Made by a program: the position numbers and the translations under genes
NCBI GenBank assembly: GCA_965207165.1
Contig: OZ242265.1
Span: 806,001-870,000, forward strand
Reading direction: 5' to 3'
Length of the DNA stretch: 64,000 nucleotides
Source of the DNA: JAAXHV01 sp965207165
GTDB lineage: Bacteria > Pseudomonadota > Gammaproteobacteria > Eutrophobiales > Eutrophobiaceae
In this document: piece by piece, positions 17,271 through 26,041 of the stretch
How the letters are laid out: every line of letters begins with the position of its first letter
How positions within the stretch are numbered: position 1 is the stretch's first letter
Notes under the pieces: generated by a model
What the model was told of the DNA's origin: nothing
Seen by the model: the letters and a program-made list of their open reading frames with translations, nothing else
The model's database searches: none

Positions 17271-18188
17271 ATGGCAACTCGTTTGTGGACAAAACTAACA
17301 GGTATTCTGTGCGGTAAATCTACATATACACCGCCCAGGGTGTGGACCTGGGGTGCGCCTAGCGGTGGGCAATTCGATAACATCAACCGGCCGGTTGCGG
17401 GCCCCACCCATGAAAAGGAACTGCCTGCCGGCAAACATCCCCTGCAGCTTTATTCACTTGCCACACCCAACGGCGTCAAAGTGACCGTAATGCTGGAAGA
17501 GCTCCTGGACCTGGGGTTTGCCGGGGCTGAATACGATGCCTGGCTAATCGATATCGGGAAGGGCGAGCAGTTCGGCAGCGGCTTTGTCGGGGCTAACCCG
17601 AATTCCAAGATCCCCGCCCTTGTTGACCGCAGCGGCACGACGCCTGTACGCCTGTTCGAATCAGGCGCCATCCTGCTTCACCTGGCGGAGAAGTTCGGCG
17701 CGTTGATCCCTCAGGATCCGTACTTGCGTGCGCAATGCCTGTCCTGGCTGTTCTGGCAAATGGGCAGCGCACCGTATCTCGGCGGCGGTTTCGGGCACTT
17801 TTATGCCTATGCGCCGGAGAAATTCGAATACCCCATCAACCGCTATGCCATGGAAGTGAAACGCCAACTTGACGTGCTCGACCGTCACCTGGCGGATAAC
17901 CGGTATTTCTGCGGCGATGAATACAGCATCGCCGATATTGCCATCTGGCCTTGGTACGGCGCCCTGGTCCTTAACAAGGTCTACAGCGCTGCCGAGTTTC
18001 TCGATGCCGCGTCCTACACCCACCTTAATCGATGGACCGGCGAAATAAGAGAGCGCCCTGCAGTGCAACGCGGCCGCATGGTGAATCGAAGCTGGGGCGA
18101 ACCGGCAGAGCAGTTGCGGGAGCGCCATGATGCGGGCGATTTTGATACCCGCACCCAGGACAAGCTTGAACCTGCCGATAGCCCTTAA
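17271..18188 (+). CDS. yghU: Glutathione S-transferase-like protein YghU
   Basis: The protein has 305 residues from the ATG at 17271, which has an AGAGGG site upstream; a TTG at 17223 is in frame. The sequence matches E. coli YghU closely along its length: INRPVAGPTHEKELPAGKHP, LYSLATPNGVKV, SGFVGANPNSKIPAL, WPWYGALVLNKVYSAAEFLD, RHDAGDF. YghU is a nu-class GST that binds two glutathione molecules and has disulfide reductase and organic peroxide-reducing activity. The T-P-N loop that stands in for a catalytic Cys is conserved. It likely protects against oxidised organics made by nearby oxygenases. Confidence 0.93.
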   Translation: MATRLWTKLTGILCGKSTYTPPRVWTWGAPSGGQFDNINRPVAGPTHEKELPAGKHPLQLYSLATPNGVKVTVMLEELLDLGFAGAEYDAWLIDIGKGEQFGSGFVGANPNSKIPALVDRSGTTPVRLFESGAILLHLAEKFGALIPQDPYLRAQCLSWLFWQMGSAPYLGGGFGHFYAYAPEKFEYPINRYAMEVKRQLDVLDRHLADNRYFCGDEYSIADIAIWPWYGALVLNKVYSAAEFLDAASYTHLNRWTGEIRERPAVQRGRMVNRSWGEPAEQLRERHDAGDFDTRTQDKLEPADSP

Positions 18189-18210
18189 TACCCCAAATAT
18201 CAATTTATTC

Positions 18211-19575
18211 CTAAAAGCTGGTAATCATGACAATAAAGACTACCGGGGGAATAAGGTAGCGCAGCAGGGCGCGCCAGGTACGGAATACGAGTCCGTCGGT
18301 CAACATCAGCTCTTCCCGGGTCGATGCGGCCGTCATTTTCCAGCCGACAAATACCGCGATGAACAAGCCGCCCACCGGCAGCATGACATTGATTGACAGG
18401 AACTCTATGACCTGGAAAACGGTCATCCCGGCGAAATAACCGGTGAATCCCAGTGGATAGAAGTCTTCCCATATGTTGAAGGAAAACACTGTTGCAATTC
18501 CCAGCAGCCAGATCACAAATCCGACTGACAACGTCGATGCAGATCGTCGCAGGCCGGTTTTCTCCATCGTGTAAACCACTACGGGTTCAAGGATGGCAAT
18601 CACCGAGGTCAGTGCTGCGACAACCAGCAGGGTGAGAAATAAAATGCCGAGCAGAATGCCGCCGGTGATCTTGCCGAATGCCAGCGGCAGGGTCAGAAAA
18701 ACCAGGCCGGGACCGGCTGACGGCTCGAGTCCGTTCATGAATACGATGGGAAAAATAGCCAGCCCCGCGCTGATTGCCACGATGGAGTCCATGCAGACTA
18801 TGACCAGGGAGGATCTGGGGATTGAAACATGCGCCGGCAGGTAAGAGCCATAGACCGCCATCGTACAGGAGCCGGCCCCTACGGTAAAAAATGCCTGTCC
18901 TACGGCGCTTAATACTACCGTGCCGGTTATTTTTGAGAAATCAACCGTAAAAAGAAACCTGGCCCCATCCATGAAGCCCCCGTTAACTATGGAGAAGATA
19001 ATCATCAATAACAGGATCACAAATATTAGAGGGGTGAATAGCTTAAAGGCCCTTTCTACGCCCCGGCGCAATCCCAGTGCAACAATGGCCAGCGCCGTTC
19101 CAAGAAAAATCGTGTGCCCGCTCATAAGTGAGACAGGACTGCTCAGGTGTTCATTAAAGATTTCCTGCACCAGGCCGGCAGTAGCGGCATGGAATTCGCC
19201 TCCAGCCATCTTGGGGATATATGCCAGGCCCCAGCCGGCAATCACGCTGTAAAAACTCACCACTACAACCGAGAGGATGATGCCGTTCCAGCCTATAAAG
19301 CGCCATGCCGGTGTTACTTTCATTTCCTTTGCGATAGCGGCCAGGGAGGCAATGGGGCTTTTTCTGCCGCGTCTGCCGATTAACAACTCGGACATGTTGA
19401 TGGGAATCGTCAACAGGAAGATGGAGACCAGGTAGATCATCACGAAGGCGCCGCCGCCGTTGGCCCCGGCAGCGTAGGGGAAGCGCCAGATATTGGCCAG
19501 GCCCACAGCCGAACCCACCGCCGCAAGGATGAATATCATGCGGGACGACCAGATTTCACGGACTGGTGTGGTCAT
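18211..19575 (-). CDS. Sodium-dependent transporter, NSS family
   Basis: The 454-residue protein has about 11-12 membrane segments. The first holds the unwound sodium/substrate motif GSAVGLANIWRFPY followed by NGGGAF, as in LeuT. It imports amino acids or amines with Na+. It lies 6 nt downstream of the Rieske beta subunit on the same strand, so it is probably part of the same operon. That suggests the oxygenase substrate or a product is an amino acid or amine. Confidence 0.92.
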   Translation of the reverse strand: MTTPVREIWSSRMIFILAAVGSAVGLANIWRFPYAAGANGGGAFVMIYLVSIFLLTIPINMSELLIGRRGRKSPIASLAAIAKEMKVTPAWRFIGWNGIILSVVVVSFYSVIAGWGLAYIPKMAGGEFHAATAGLVQEIFNEHLSSPVSLMSGHTIFLGTALAIVALGLRRGVERAFKLFTPLIFVILLLMIIFSIVNGGFMDGARFLFTVDFSKITGTVVLSAVGQAFFTVGAGSCTMAVYGSYLPAHVSIPRSSLVIVCMDSIVAISAGLAIFPIVFMNGLEPSAGPGLVFLTLPLAFGKITGGILLGILFLTLLVVAALTSVIAILEPVVVYTMEKTGLRRSASTLSVGFVIWLLGIATVFSFNIWEDFYPLGFTGYFAGMTVFQVIEFLSINVMLPVGGLFIAVFVGWKMTAASTREELMLTDGLVFRTWRALLRYLIPPVVFIVMITSF

Positions 19576-19581
19576 AAGTGG

Positions 19582-20064
19582 TTATAGCGGTACGGAGATA
19601 GGGCCCAGTACCGCTTGGCTGTTGATCAGGTCAACGCGTTTGGCTGCGATTTTCAGCTCACCATCGGCGGCTCGAAGCAGGTGTTCGCAACTTCCCGAAT
19701 AAACGGTCTGTATGTCTTTCCGGTACTCAGCGACCTGTAATGCCGAGGAAACCCGGTATTCCTGTCTTGCATCGTCAAAACCATCCACCAGCACGTTGGA
19801 AACGTAATGAACGGTGCGGGAGGGGATGGCCTGGGCGTGATTCTTCGGATGCTTGAGCCAGTGCACGCGCACCCTCAGCATATCGATGTCGTCGTAGATT
19901 ACGGACAGTTCCTTGTCCGGCTGCGACTGTTCGGGTCTCAGCGGCACCCAGTAATACGCGTCTTCCGTAAACAATGCACACCAGTCATCGAATTGTTTCC
20001 TGTCCAGTAATCGTGCTTCGGTATAGAGGAGCGCCTCAACAAGATGCTTGTCACCGGCCGCCAT
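19582..20064 (-). CDS. Aromatic-ring-hydroxylating dioxygenase beta subunit
   Basis: The protein has 160 residues from the ATG at 20064; a TTG at 20082 would overlap the alpha-subunit stop as TTGA. It has the NTF2-like fold of Rieske oxygenase small subunits (LYTEARLLDRKQFDDWCALF, YYWVPLRPEQ, THYVSNV-like region, HLLRAADGELKIAAKRVDL). It has a structural role in the alpha3beta3 complex. It is immediately downstream of the alpha gene and upstream of the NSS transporter. No ferredoxin or reductase gene is nearby, so electron-transfer partners must be shared. Confidence 0.9.
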   Translation of the reverse strand: MAAGDKHLVEALLYTEARLLDRKQFDDWCALFTEDAYYWVPLRPEQSQPDKELSVIYDDIDMLRVRVHWLKHPKNHAQAIPSRTVHYVSNVLVDGFDDARQEYRVSSALQVAEYRKDIQTVYSGSCEHLLRAADGELKIAAKRVDLINSQAVLGPISVPL

Positions 20065-20078
20065 AACCGTCGTACCGG

Positions 20079-21377
20079 TCAATTGCCTGACGGGCCGGCT
20101 GCCATGTAGTCACGCCATGCAGCGAACTGGCTGCGCATGGGCAACTCCGAAAAGCCTTCAGCCGTAACGGCGCCGTGTCCGTCGGCGATATCGTCCCCGT
20201 AACCGTTGGCAAACAGGACCCAGTCGCCGGCGGAAGTCGCCAACCCTTCCTGGATATTCGCAAATGTCGTCAGGTCATCCTGCAATATGACGGAGGCCGA
20301 TGAGTTTGTGGCATTGGCAAACTGTACGGCAACCCGCTCGTATACCTGGGGCGCGCCTTTCAAACGGAATACGTAAACGGACACTTCGGTACGGTCAATG
20401 GCGACGGGTCTGAGCACCTTCATGGTCTGGAATATCGACTGCAACATGATCTGCGGATATATGATATTAAAATGGCGGCTGTCATTCAGTATCGTCTCTG
20501 TCCTGTCGACACCGTGACTCTGCACCATGGCTGTTCTGTATTCCTGCTCCGCTTCCCGGCTGACCTTGAGCCTGATGGGTATTGCCGCCAGGAAGCTGTG
20601 CCCATGCTGAAATGCCTTCAGTTTTGATTGGCCCAGCATGCCGGCTGCCTGGTTGTTCCCCGACATGACATCCTCCGCCCGCATCCTGAAATCCTCAAGG
20701 CGTCCCTTTGTGCCTGCTTCGTTGGACGAGGCATGGACAAAAGGCGGGTGGGCGGCATCCGAAATATTTTCCAGTAACAGTTTCCAGTTGCCGGGAAATA
20801 CATGCCTGTGAATACCGGGTATGAGTTCAACAGCGCCTTCCGGAGAGCGGTCCAGCAGGTTGTCGATAGCAGACATCATGGGTCCCAGCGCCTGTTCCAA
20901 CCCCGGTCCGTCGTTACTCAGGTTGACAAAGACAAAGCCCCGGTAATTTGTCATGCGCGGGACGGCTTTCACGTTCAAATCAGCGTCGGCAACGGTGAAA
21001 TCGCCGTAATCGCCGTGCAACGACGAACTGATGAGGCGCCCGTCCGTATCAAACACCCAGCCGTGATAAGGGCAGCGGAACGGTCGCGCATTGCCGCTTT
21101 CCGTCTCACAGATCTTTGCACCGCGGTGGGGGCAGCGGTTGAACAGCACCCTGATCCCGTCCTCATGCCTGACCACGATGAGTGTCTGCCCGGCAAGCTG
21201 CGTGGTGATGAAGTCGCCCGGGAGGGGCACCTGGCTCTCATGTCCTGCGAACAGCCATGAGCGATTGAATATGCGTTGCTGCTCCAGTTCGAATACGGCC
21301 GGGTCGGTATATACCCGGCGATGGACGCGATCTTTCCTGACCAGGTCGCCGAAGTCATCGATGGCAGGCTGTTTCAT
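20079..21377 (-). CDS. Rieske non-haem iron dioxygenase alpha subunit
   Basis: The 432-residue protein has an N-terminal Rieske domain with CPHRGAKIC and CPYHGWVF, the Cys-His pairs for the 2Fe-2S cluster. The catalytic domain has NISDAAHPPFVH, which supplies the Asp and two His of the mononuclear iron site. The enzyme hydroxylates an aromatic ring. ATG at 21377; the TRAP genes are divergent with a 60-nt promoter gap. The substrate cannot be read from the sequence. Confidence 0.94.
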   Translation of the reverse strand: MKQPAIDDFGDLVRKDRVHRRVYTDPAVFELEQQRIFNRSWLFAGHESQVPLPGDFITTQLAGQTLIVVRHEDGIRVLFNRCPHRGAKICETESGNARPFRCPYHGWVFDTDGRLISSSLHGDYGDFTVADADLNVKAVPRMTNYRGFVFVNLSNDGPGLEQALGPMMSAIDNLLDRSPEGAVELIPGIHRHVFPGNWKLLLENISDAAHPPFVHASSNEAGTKGRLEDFRMRAEDVMSGNNQAAGMLGQSKLKAFQHGHSFLAAIPIRLKVSREAEQEYRTAMVQSHGVDRTETILNDSRHFNIIYPQIMLQSIFQTMKVLRPVAIDRTEVSVYVFRLKGAPQVYERVAVQFANATNSSASVILQDDLTTFANIQEGLATSAGDWVLFANGYGDDIADGHGAVTAEGFSELPMRSQFAAWRDYMAAGPSGN

Positions 21378-21437
21378 TATTCCCTGATTATATGAAAGAA
21401 TGCTCGGGTTGGTTTAACCGGCACAGATGAAGTAAAT

Positions 21438-22031
21438 ATGATTATGGAGAAATGTCAACGTTTACTTGAACGCCTGTCCCGGGCAAGTGACTGGGTAGGG
21501 AAGGTCAATGCCTGGTTGTTGCTTCCCATGGCCCTGATGGTGATCGCTTCCGTCATTTTCAGCCAGCTCAATCTCAGTCAACTGTTACATTGGGAAACGG
21601 ACCTGCCGCTGCTGGGCCGGCAACTGACGGTTATCAGCGTGGTCGAGCTGCAGTGGCACCTGTTCGGCATTTTTGTCCTGATCGGGGGTAGCTGGGTCCT
21701 GCAACACGACCGGCACATCCGGGTCGACCTGTTTTATGCCCGCTTTTCGCCGCTCTGGCGGAATATCGTGAACCTGGTTGGCGATCTTGCGTTTTTACTG
21801 CCTTTCTGTGCCGTCATATTCTGGTTTTCCCTGGCGATGGTACAGCGTTCGTACCTGGCAGGCGAGGGGTCCGACTACGATGCGCTGATGGATCGTTACC
21901 TGATTAAATCTATTCTGCCTATTGCATTTGGTTTTTTATTTATCAATGGCTTACTTCGTATATCTATTGCAACACTTGAAATAGTACAGATTATACACGA
22001 GGGGAATGACAAGCAGGTGAAAACGGAGTAA
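21438..22031 (+). CDS. TRAP transporter small permease subunit (DctQ-like)
   Basis: The 197-residue membrane protein has four helices and the TRAP small-subunit features WVLQHDRHIRVDLFY and an acidic loop. It pairs with the large permease 2 nt downstream. TRAP systems import carboxylates or related organic anions with Na+. No periplasmic DctP-type binding protein occurs in this window, so the receptor must be encoded elsewhere. Confidence 0.9.
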   Translation: MIMEKCQRLLERLSRASDWVGKVNAWLLLPMALMVIASVIFSQLNLSQLLHWETDLPLLGRQLTVISVVELQWHLFGIFVLIGGSWVLQHDRHIRVDLFYARFSPLWRNIVNLVGDLAFLLPFCAVIFWFSLAMVQRSYLAGEGSDYDALMDRYLIKSILPIAFGFLFINGLLRISIATLEIVQIIHEGNDKQVKTE

Positions 22032-22033
22032 CC

Positions 22034-23383
22034 ATGCCGGAATACACCTTGCCTGCCGCCATGGTCATCTGTCTCCTGGCCGGAATATTTTCCGGCTACC
22101 GGGTCGCGTTTCTCCTGGGCGGACTGGGTGTCCTGTTCAGTTATATCGGGGATATTCCGTTCCGTTTCCTCGGAGTGGTGGTATCGCGCATCTATTCCAA
22201 CGTGGTCGAGAACTGGCTGCTGATCGCGATCCCGCTTTTTATCTATATGGGCCTGATGCTGGAGCGGTCCGGGTTGGCAAACAACTTGCTGGAGTCGCTT
22301 GAGCGCCTGTTCGGCCGCGTGCGTGGAGGCCTGGCTGTCTCCGTTGCGGCCCTGGGGATAATAATGGCTGCCAGTACCGGGATTATCGGGGCTTCAGTGG
22401 TGATGCTCGGGGTGCTGGGCTTGCCCCTGATGCTGAAAAAGCGATACGACCCGCACCTGGCGACCGGAACAGTGATTGCTTCGAGCACCCTGGGTATCCT
22501 GATACCGCCCAGCATTATGCTGGTGCTGGTCGGCGATATATTGCAGCTATCGGTCGGCGACCTGTTTCTCGCCGCTATCTTCCCCGGACTGCTCCTGGGC
22601 GGACTGTATATCCTTTATATCCTGGCAGTTGGTTTCGTTTACCCGGAGAGGGCCCCGGCCGCGCCGGTCGATGACGGAGTCCGGGGCTTCAGGCTATTCT
22701 TTCAATTGATACGGGACCTGTTCGCGCCGATATTCCTGATCCTGGCGGTCCTGGGTTCCATCGCCCTGGGCATTGCTACGCCAACCGAAGCTGCGGCTTT
22801 GGGAGCCCTGGGGATCACTTTACTGGCTATGGTTACCGGCCAGTTCCGGTTACGGGACTTGAAGGAATCGGTCTTCGAAACCTCGAAAATAACCTCCCTT
22901 ATTGTCTTTGTCCTCATCGGCGCAACCTGTTTCAGCGTTGTCTTCAAACGACTGGGGGGTGAGCGCATGATAGAGGATGCCGTGTTTCACCTGGCGCTGG
23001 GCCCTTACGGCACGCTTGCGCTTGTCATGCTGACCATTTTCATCCTGGGTTTTTTCCTGGAATGGCTGGAAATCAGTTTCATCGTCCTGCCCTTGTTCGC
23101 ACCCATAGTGGCAGGGCTGGATTTCGGTCTCGGATTGTCCAGCACGGAGATATTGCTCTGGTTCGCGGTTCTGGTCGCGATCAACCTCCAGACTTCGTTC
23201 CTGACGCCGCCGTTCGGCTATGCCTTGTTCTTTTTGAAAAGCGTAGCGCCGGCAGGGATAACATTGCCCGTTATTTACCGCAGCATTATTCCTTTCGTGG
23301 TGCTGCAACTGGTCGGGTTGACCATTGCGGTATGCTTTCCGCAGGTGACGCTGTGGCTGCCGGCACAAGTGCTCGGGAATTAA
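22034..23383 (+). CDS. TRAP transporter large permease subunit (DctM-like)
   Basis: The 449-residue protein has about twelve membrane segments. Typical TRAP-M stretches are present: PLFIYMGLMLERSGLANNL, GVLGLPLMLKKRYDP, PPSIMLVLVGD and TPTEAAALGALGI. It forms the ion-coupled channel with the DctQ-like protein. The genes are divergent from the Rieske pair, so this is the likely uptake route for that substrate. The MFS gene and a small ORF follow. Confidence 0.92.
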   Translation: MPEYTLPAAMVICLLAGIFSGYRVAFLLGGLGVLFSYIGDIPFRFLGVVVSRIYSNVVENWLLIAIPLFIYMGLMLERSGLANNLLESLERLFGRVRGGLAVSVAALGIIMAASTGIIGASVVMLGVLGLPLMLKKRYDPHLATGTVIASSTLGILIPPSIMLVLVGDILQLSVGDLFLAAIFPGLLLGGLYILYILAVGFVYPERAPAAPVDDGVRGFRLFFQLIRDLFAPIFLILAVLGSIALGIATPTEAAALGALGITLLAMVTGQFRLRDLKESVFETSKITSLIVFVLIGATCFSVVFKRLGGERMIEDAVFHLALGPYGTLALVMLTIFILGFFLEWLEISFIVLPLFAPIVAGLDFGLGLSSTEILLWFAVLVAINLQTSFLTPPFGYALFFLKSVAPAGITLPVIYRSIIPFVVLQLVGLTIAVCFPQVTLWLPAQVLGN

Positions 23384-23421
23384 ACATTGTCCGTCCCGAT
23401 TGTTCTCTGTAGAGTGTGGCC

Positions 23422-23595
23422 ATGACTGATACCGGTATCGATATTCCCGGTTACGAGGGTCGTGCCGCGCGGCTTGCTGAAGGTTGCGTCTTTCGCGTTG
23501 TCGACGTGGTTACGGCCTGTTCGGTTGACCTGCCGGTTGAAGGCATCGAGCCCCTCTGCGGTAAATCCACTCCATTGCGCATTCAAGTTGTCTGA
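23422..23595 (+). CDS. 57-residue ORF of unknown function upstream of MFS gene
   Basis: ATG at 23422, stop TGA at 23593-23595. Codon use fits the region, and the stretch YEGRAARLAEGCVFRVVDV faintly resembles the start of DUF1989 (urea-carboxylase-associated) proteins. It ends within the first codons of the MFS gene, so it could be a leader peptide, or the remnant of a longer gene lost by deletion. Support is weak. Confidence 0.3.
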   Translation: MTDTGIDIPGYEGRAARLAEGCVFRVVDVVTACSVDLPVEGIEPLCGKSTPLRIQVV

Positions 23596-24724
23596 CACTG
23601 CCCGCGACCCTCTCCGGCATATCTTGAGTACCTGCGCAGCGCAGGTGCTGGCTTTCTCGCCGGCTATCCTGTCGCCACTCACCGTCGGCGGTCTTATCAA
23701 TGGACTGCAAATCGGGGAAGTTGAGGTAGGCGCCCTGGTAACCGCCGAATTTCTTGTTATGGGTATCACCAGCATCCTGGTGGCGCCCGTCAGTGTCAGG
23801 ATACCGTACCGGCTGCTGGCCCTGGCGGGAGGCATCCTGTTGCTCGCGGGGCATGCCTTCTCGGCAACGGCAACCGGCCTGGCCGAACTGTATCCATGGC
23901 GCATTGCGGCAGGGATGGGCTGTGGTTGCCTGGCCGCAGCGGTCAACGCCGCGATTGCGCAGGCGCGTGCGCCGGACCGGCTCTACGGGCTGGCCTGGGC
24001 GGCAGGCTACACCTTCACCGCCATCCTGGCTGTCGTCATCACGGAGAGCAACGACCTGGTCACGTACGACATGGTGTTTGGGGCCCTGGCGCTGACGTTG
24101 CTGGTATTTCTGCCATTGCTCTGGTTCATTCCGGATCACGGCAATGCGCCGGCGTCGCTGTCACTACCTTCGGACAGTATCCGCGCCGGAACTATGCTGA
24201 TGGTCGGCATGATTGTCATCGCTATCAGCATGATGGCGTATTACGCTTTTCTGGAACGCCTGGCTGTGCAGATCGATGCCAGTCCGGCTGAAACCGGTCG
24301 CATCATTGCCGCGGTACAGGTTGCCGGTATTATCGGTGGACTGCTTGCTGCGCCGGTAGCCGGCAGGTTCGGTCTGGTGAGGGGACTGTGTGCAGTGTCG
24401 TTTTTGCATGCCGTGACGATTACGCTGGCAGTCTGGACTGACTCTGTTATCGTGCTGGGAATGGTTGCCTTTTTTGAGGCTGTGCTGTTCATTATAATGA
24501 TACCCCTGATGCTGACCCTGGCGGCGGGCATCGATGACAAAGGCCGCTGGGCTGCCATTGCCGGCGGGGTATTCGTTATCAGTACCGCACTGGGTCCTGT
24601 TTTCGGGGCGTACCTGATAGAACAGACGGGGTATGCTGCGATAGCATGGATACAATGGCCGGCGGTGCTGTTGGCCGTCTTTATTTTTGACCGGGTAAAC
24701 CCCGGCAGCACCGGCAATCTATAA
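23588..24724 (+). CDS. MFS transporter
   Basis: The protein is about 378 residues if started at the TTG at 23588. The frame stays open back to a GTG at 23462, but the extra 42 residues are poor in coding character and overlap the other ORF, so I prefer the shorter form. It has twelve membrane segments beginning at ILSTCAAQVLAFSPAILS, and GRFGLVRGLCAVSF after the central loop. The family is clear; the substrate is not. It lies between the TRAP genes and the ureohydrolase, on the same strand. Confidence 0.8.
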   Translation: MSDTARDPLRHILSTCAAQVLAFSPAILSPLTVGGLINGLQIGEVEVGALVTAEFLVMGITSILVAPVSVRIPYRLLALAGGILLLAGHAFSATATGLAELYPWRIAAGMGCGCLAAAVNAAIAQARAPDRLYGLAWAAGYTFTAILAVVITESNDLVTYDMVFGALALTLLVFLPLLWFIPDHGNAPASLSLPSDSIRAGTMLMVGMIVIAISMMAYYAFLERLAVQIDASPAETGRIIAAVQVAGIIGGLLAAPVAGRFGLVRGLCAVSFLHAVTITLAVWTDSVIVLGMVAFFEAVLFIIMIPLMLTLAAGIDDKGRWAAIAGGVFVISTALGPVFGAYLIEQTGYAAIAWIQWPAVLLAVFIFDRVNPGSTGNL

Positions 24725-24739
24725 TTGATCAGAAGAACA

Positions 24740-24764
24740 GGGGACAGATTTGAAATCTGTCCCC
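24740..24764. repeat. 25-nt perfect palindrome
   Basis: GGGGACAGATTT-G-AAATCTGTCCCC lies between the MFS gene and the ureohydrolase gene. The GGGACAG core is known from REP/RAYT-type intergenic elements. It may also act as a terminator or an mRNA end structure, although no U-tract follows. Confidence 0.65.
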
Positions 24765-24800
24765 GATGATGAGGGTAACCGACGCTTCCGGGAGAGTGAT

Positions 24801-25808
24801 ATGGACCAGGAAAAACTAGCAGCGCTGCGCAGCAAGTACCGGGACCAGCCGCATTACGAGGTGGACGATCCCGAACATGCAAAAGCCATGCTCGGGGGCA
24901 CCGATATGCTTACCGGCATCGCCACCTTGTGTGACGCTCCCTACAAAGAGACGCCGGAAGGGCTGGACATCGCACTGGTCGGCGTGCCTTTCGACGCCGG
25001 CGTTGTCCACCGGACCGGGGCGCGTTTCGGCCCGCGTTCCATACGCAACATCTCCATGGCAGTCGGTCCGTTCAACCACCAGACCAGGGTCAACCCGTTT
25101 GACCTTTGCACGATCGCCGACATCGGCGACGTGCCCTTGCACGGGTTCAGCCTTGACGAGGGTATCCGCACCATAGAGCAGTATTACCACAAGGTCATGG
25201 ATGCGGGCGTGATGCCGGTATCGGCAGGAGGCGATCACTCCGTGACGTATCCCATCATGAAAGCGGTCGGCCGGGACGAACCGCTGGGCATGATCCACGT
25301 CGACGCCCACTGCGATACCATGGGGGCGCTGGAAGACCACAAATTCCACCACGGCGGCCCGTTTCGCCATGCGGTGCTGGATGGGGTGCTGGACCCCGAG
25401 CGCTGTGTGCAGGTCGGCATCAGGGGCGCAGCCGAGGTATTCTGGGAATTCTCATACGATTCGGGCATGACGGTGATCCCGGTACAGGAATTTCATGCAA
25501 TGGGCGTCAACGCGGTCATCGAAAAGACCCGTGAGGTGCTGGGCGACGGCCCTGTTTATGTCAGCTTCGACGTGGACGGCCTGGACCCGGTCTATGCCCC
25601 CGGCACCGGCACGCCGGAAATCGGCGGCTTGACCACCGCAGATGCAATACAGCTTCTCAGGGGTTTGCGCGGCTTGCGCTTTGTGGGCGGCGACCTGGTT
25701 GAGGTCGCACCCCAGTACGACACCACGACCAACACACCGCAGGTCGGCAAACAGATGCTGTTTGAAATCCTGTGCCTGGTTGCCGAAAGCAGGGCCGCCG
25801 GCCGCTGA
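24801..25808 (+). CDS. Agmatinase/guanidinobutyrase-type ureohydrolase
   Basis: The 335-residue protein starts at the ATG at 24801, behind GGGAGAG; an upstream in-frame start at 24750 falls inside the palindrome. The binuclear Mn site is complete: GGDHS, DAHCD and DVDGLDP. TGARFGPRSIRN and the long N-terminus place it with agmatinase, guanidinobutyrase or guanidinopropionase rather than arginase. It splits a guanidino compound into an amine and urea. Its TRAP and MFS neighbours make it a likely catabolic enzyme. No urease or urea carboxylase genes are visible. Confidence 0.9.
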   Translation: MDQEKLAALRSKYRDQPHYEVDDPEHAKAMLGGTDMLTGIATLCDAPYKETPEGLDIALVGVPFDAGVVHRTGARFGPRSIRNISMAVGPFNHQTRVNPFDLCTIADIGDVPLHGFSLDEGIRTIEQYYHKVMDAGVMPVSAGGDHSVTYPIMKAVGRDEPLGMIHVDAHCDTMGALEDHKFHHGGPFRHAVLDGVLDPERCVQVGIRGAAEVFWEFSYDSGMTVIPVQEFHAMGVNAVIEKTREVLGDGPVYVSFDVDGLDPVYAPGTGTPEIGGLTTADAIQLLRGLRGLRFVGGDLVEVAPQYDTTTNTPQVGKQMLFEILCLVAESRAAGR

Positions 25809-26041
25809 ATATTGCCACCTCTTTAAGGGGACCCACATTCATTGGACGGTAAATCCTCATGCAGGGTGTTTGCCGGTATGAAATGGGCCTGATAGCGGGC
25901 CACTGTCAATCCTGTCTGCGTAGGAATGACAGGCGAGATAGATGAGGGTTTGATTTAAATCGTAATTTGTACTATATATTTGTGTCTGACAATGAACCCC
26001 TGACAACCTGATGCTGGAGCCAGGTTTACAGCAGGGTTGTT
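25809..26041. other. AT-rich intergenic stretch before the ART-like gene
   Basis: These 233 nt carry no gene. From about 25940 to 25985 the sequence is distinctly AT-rich (tttaaatcgtaatttgtac and following), unlike the GC-rich flanks. It may hold the promoter of the next gene. No repeat or tRNA was seen. Confidence 0.4.
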
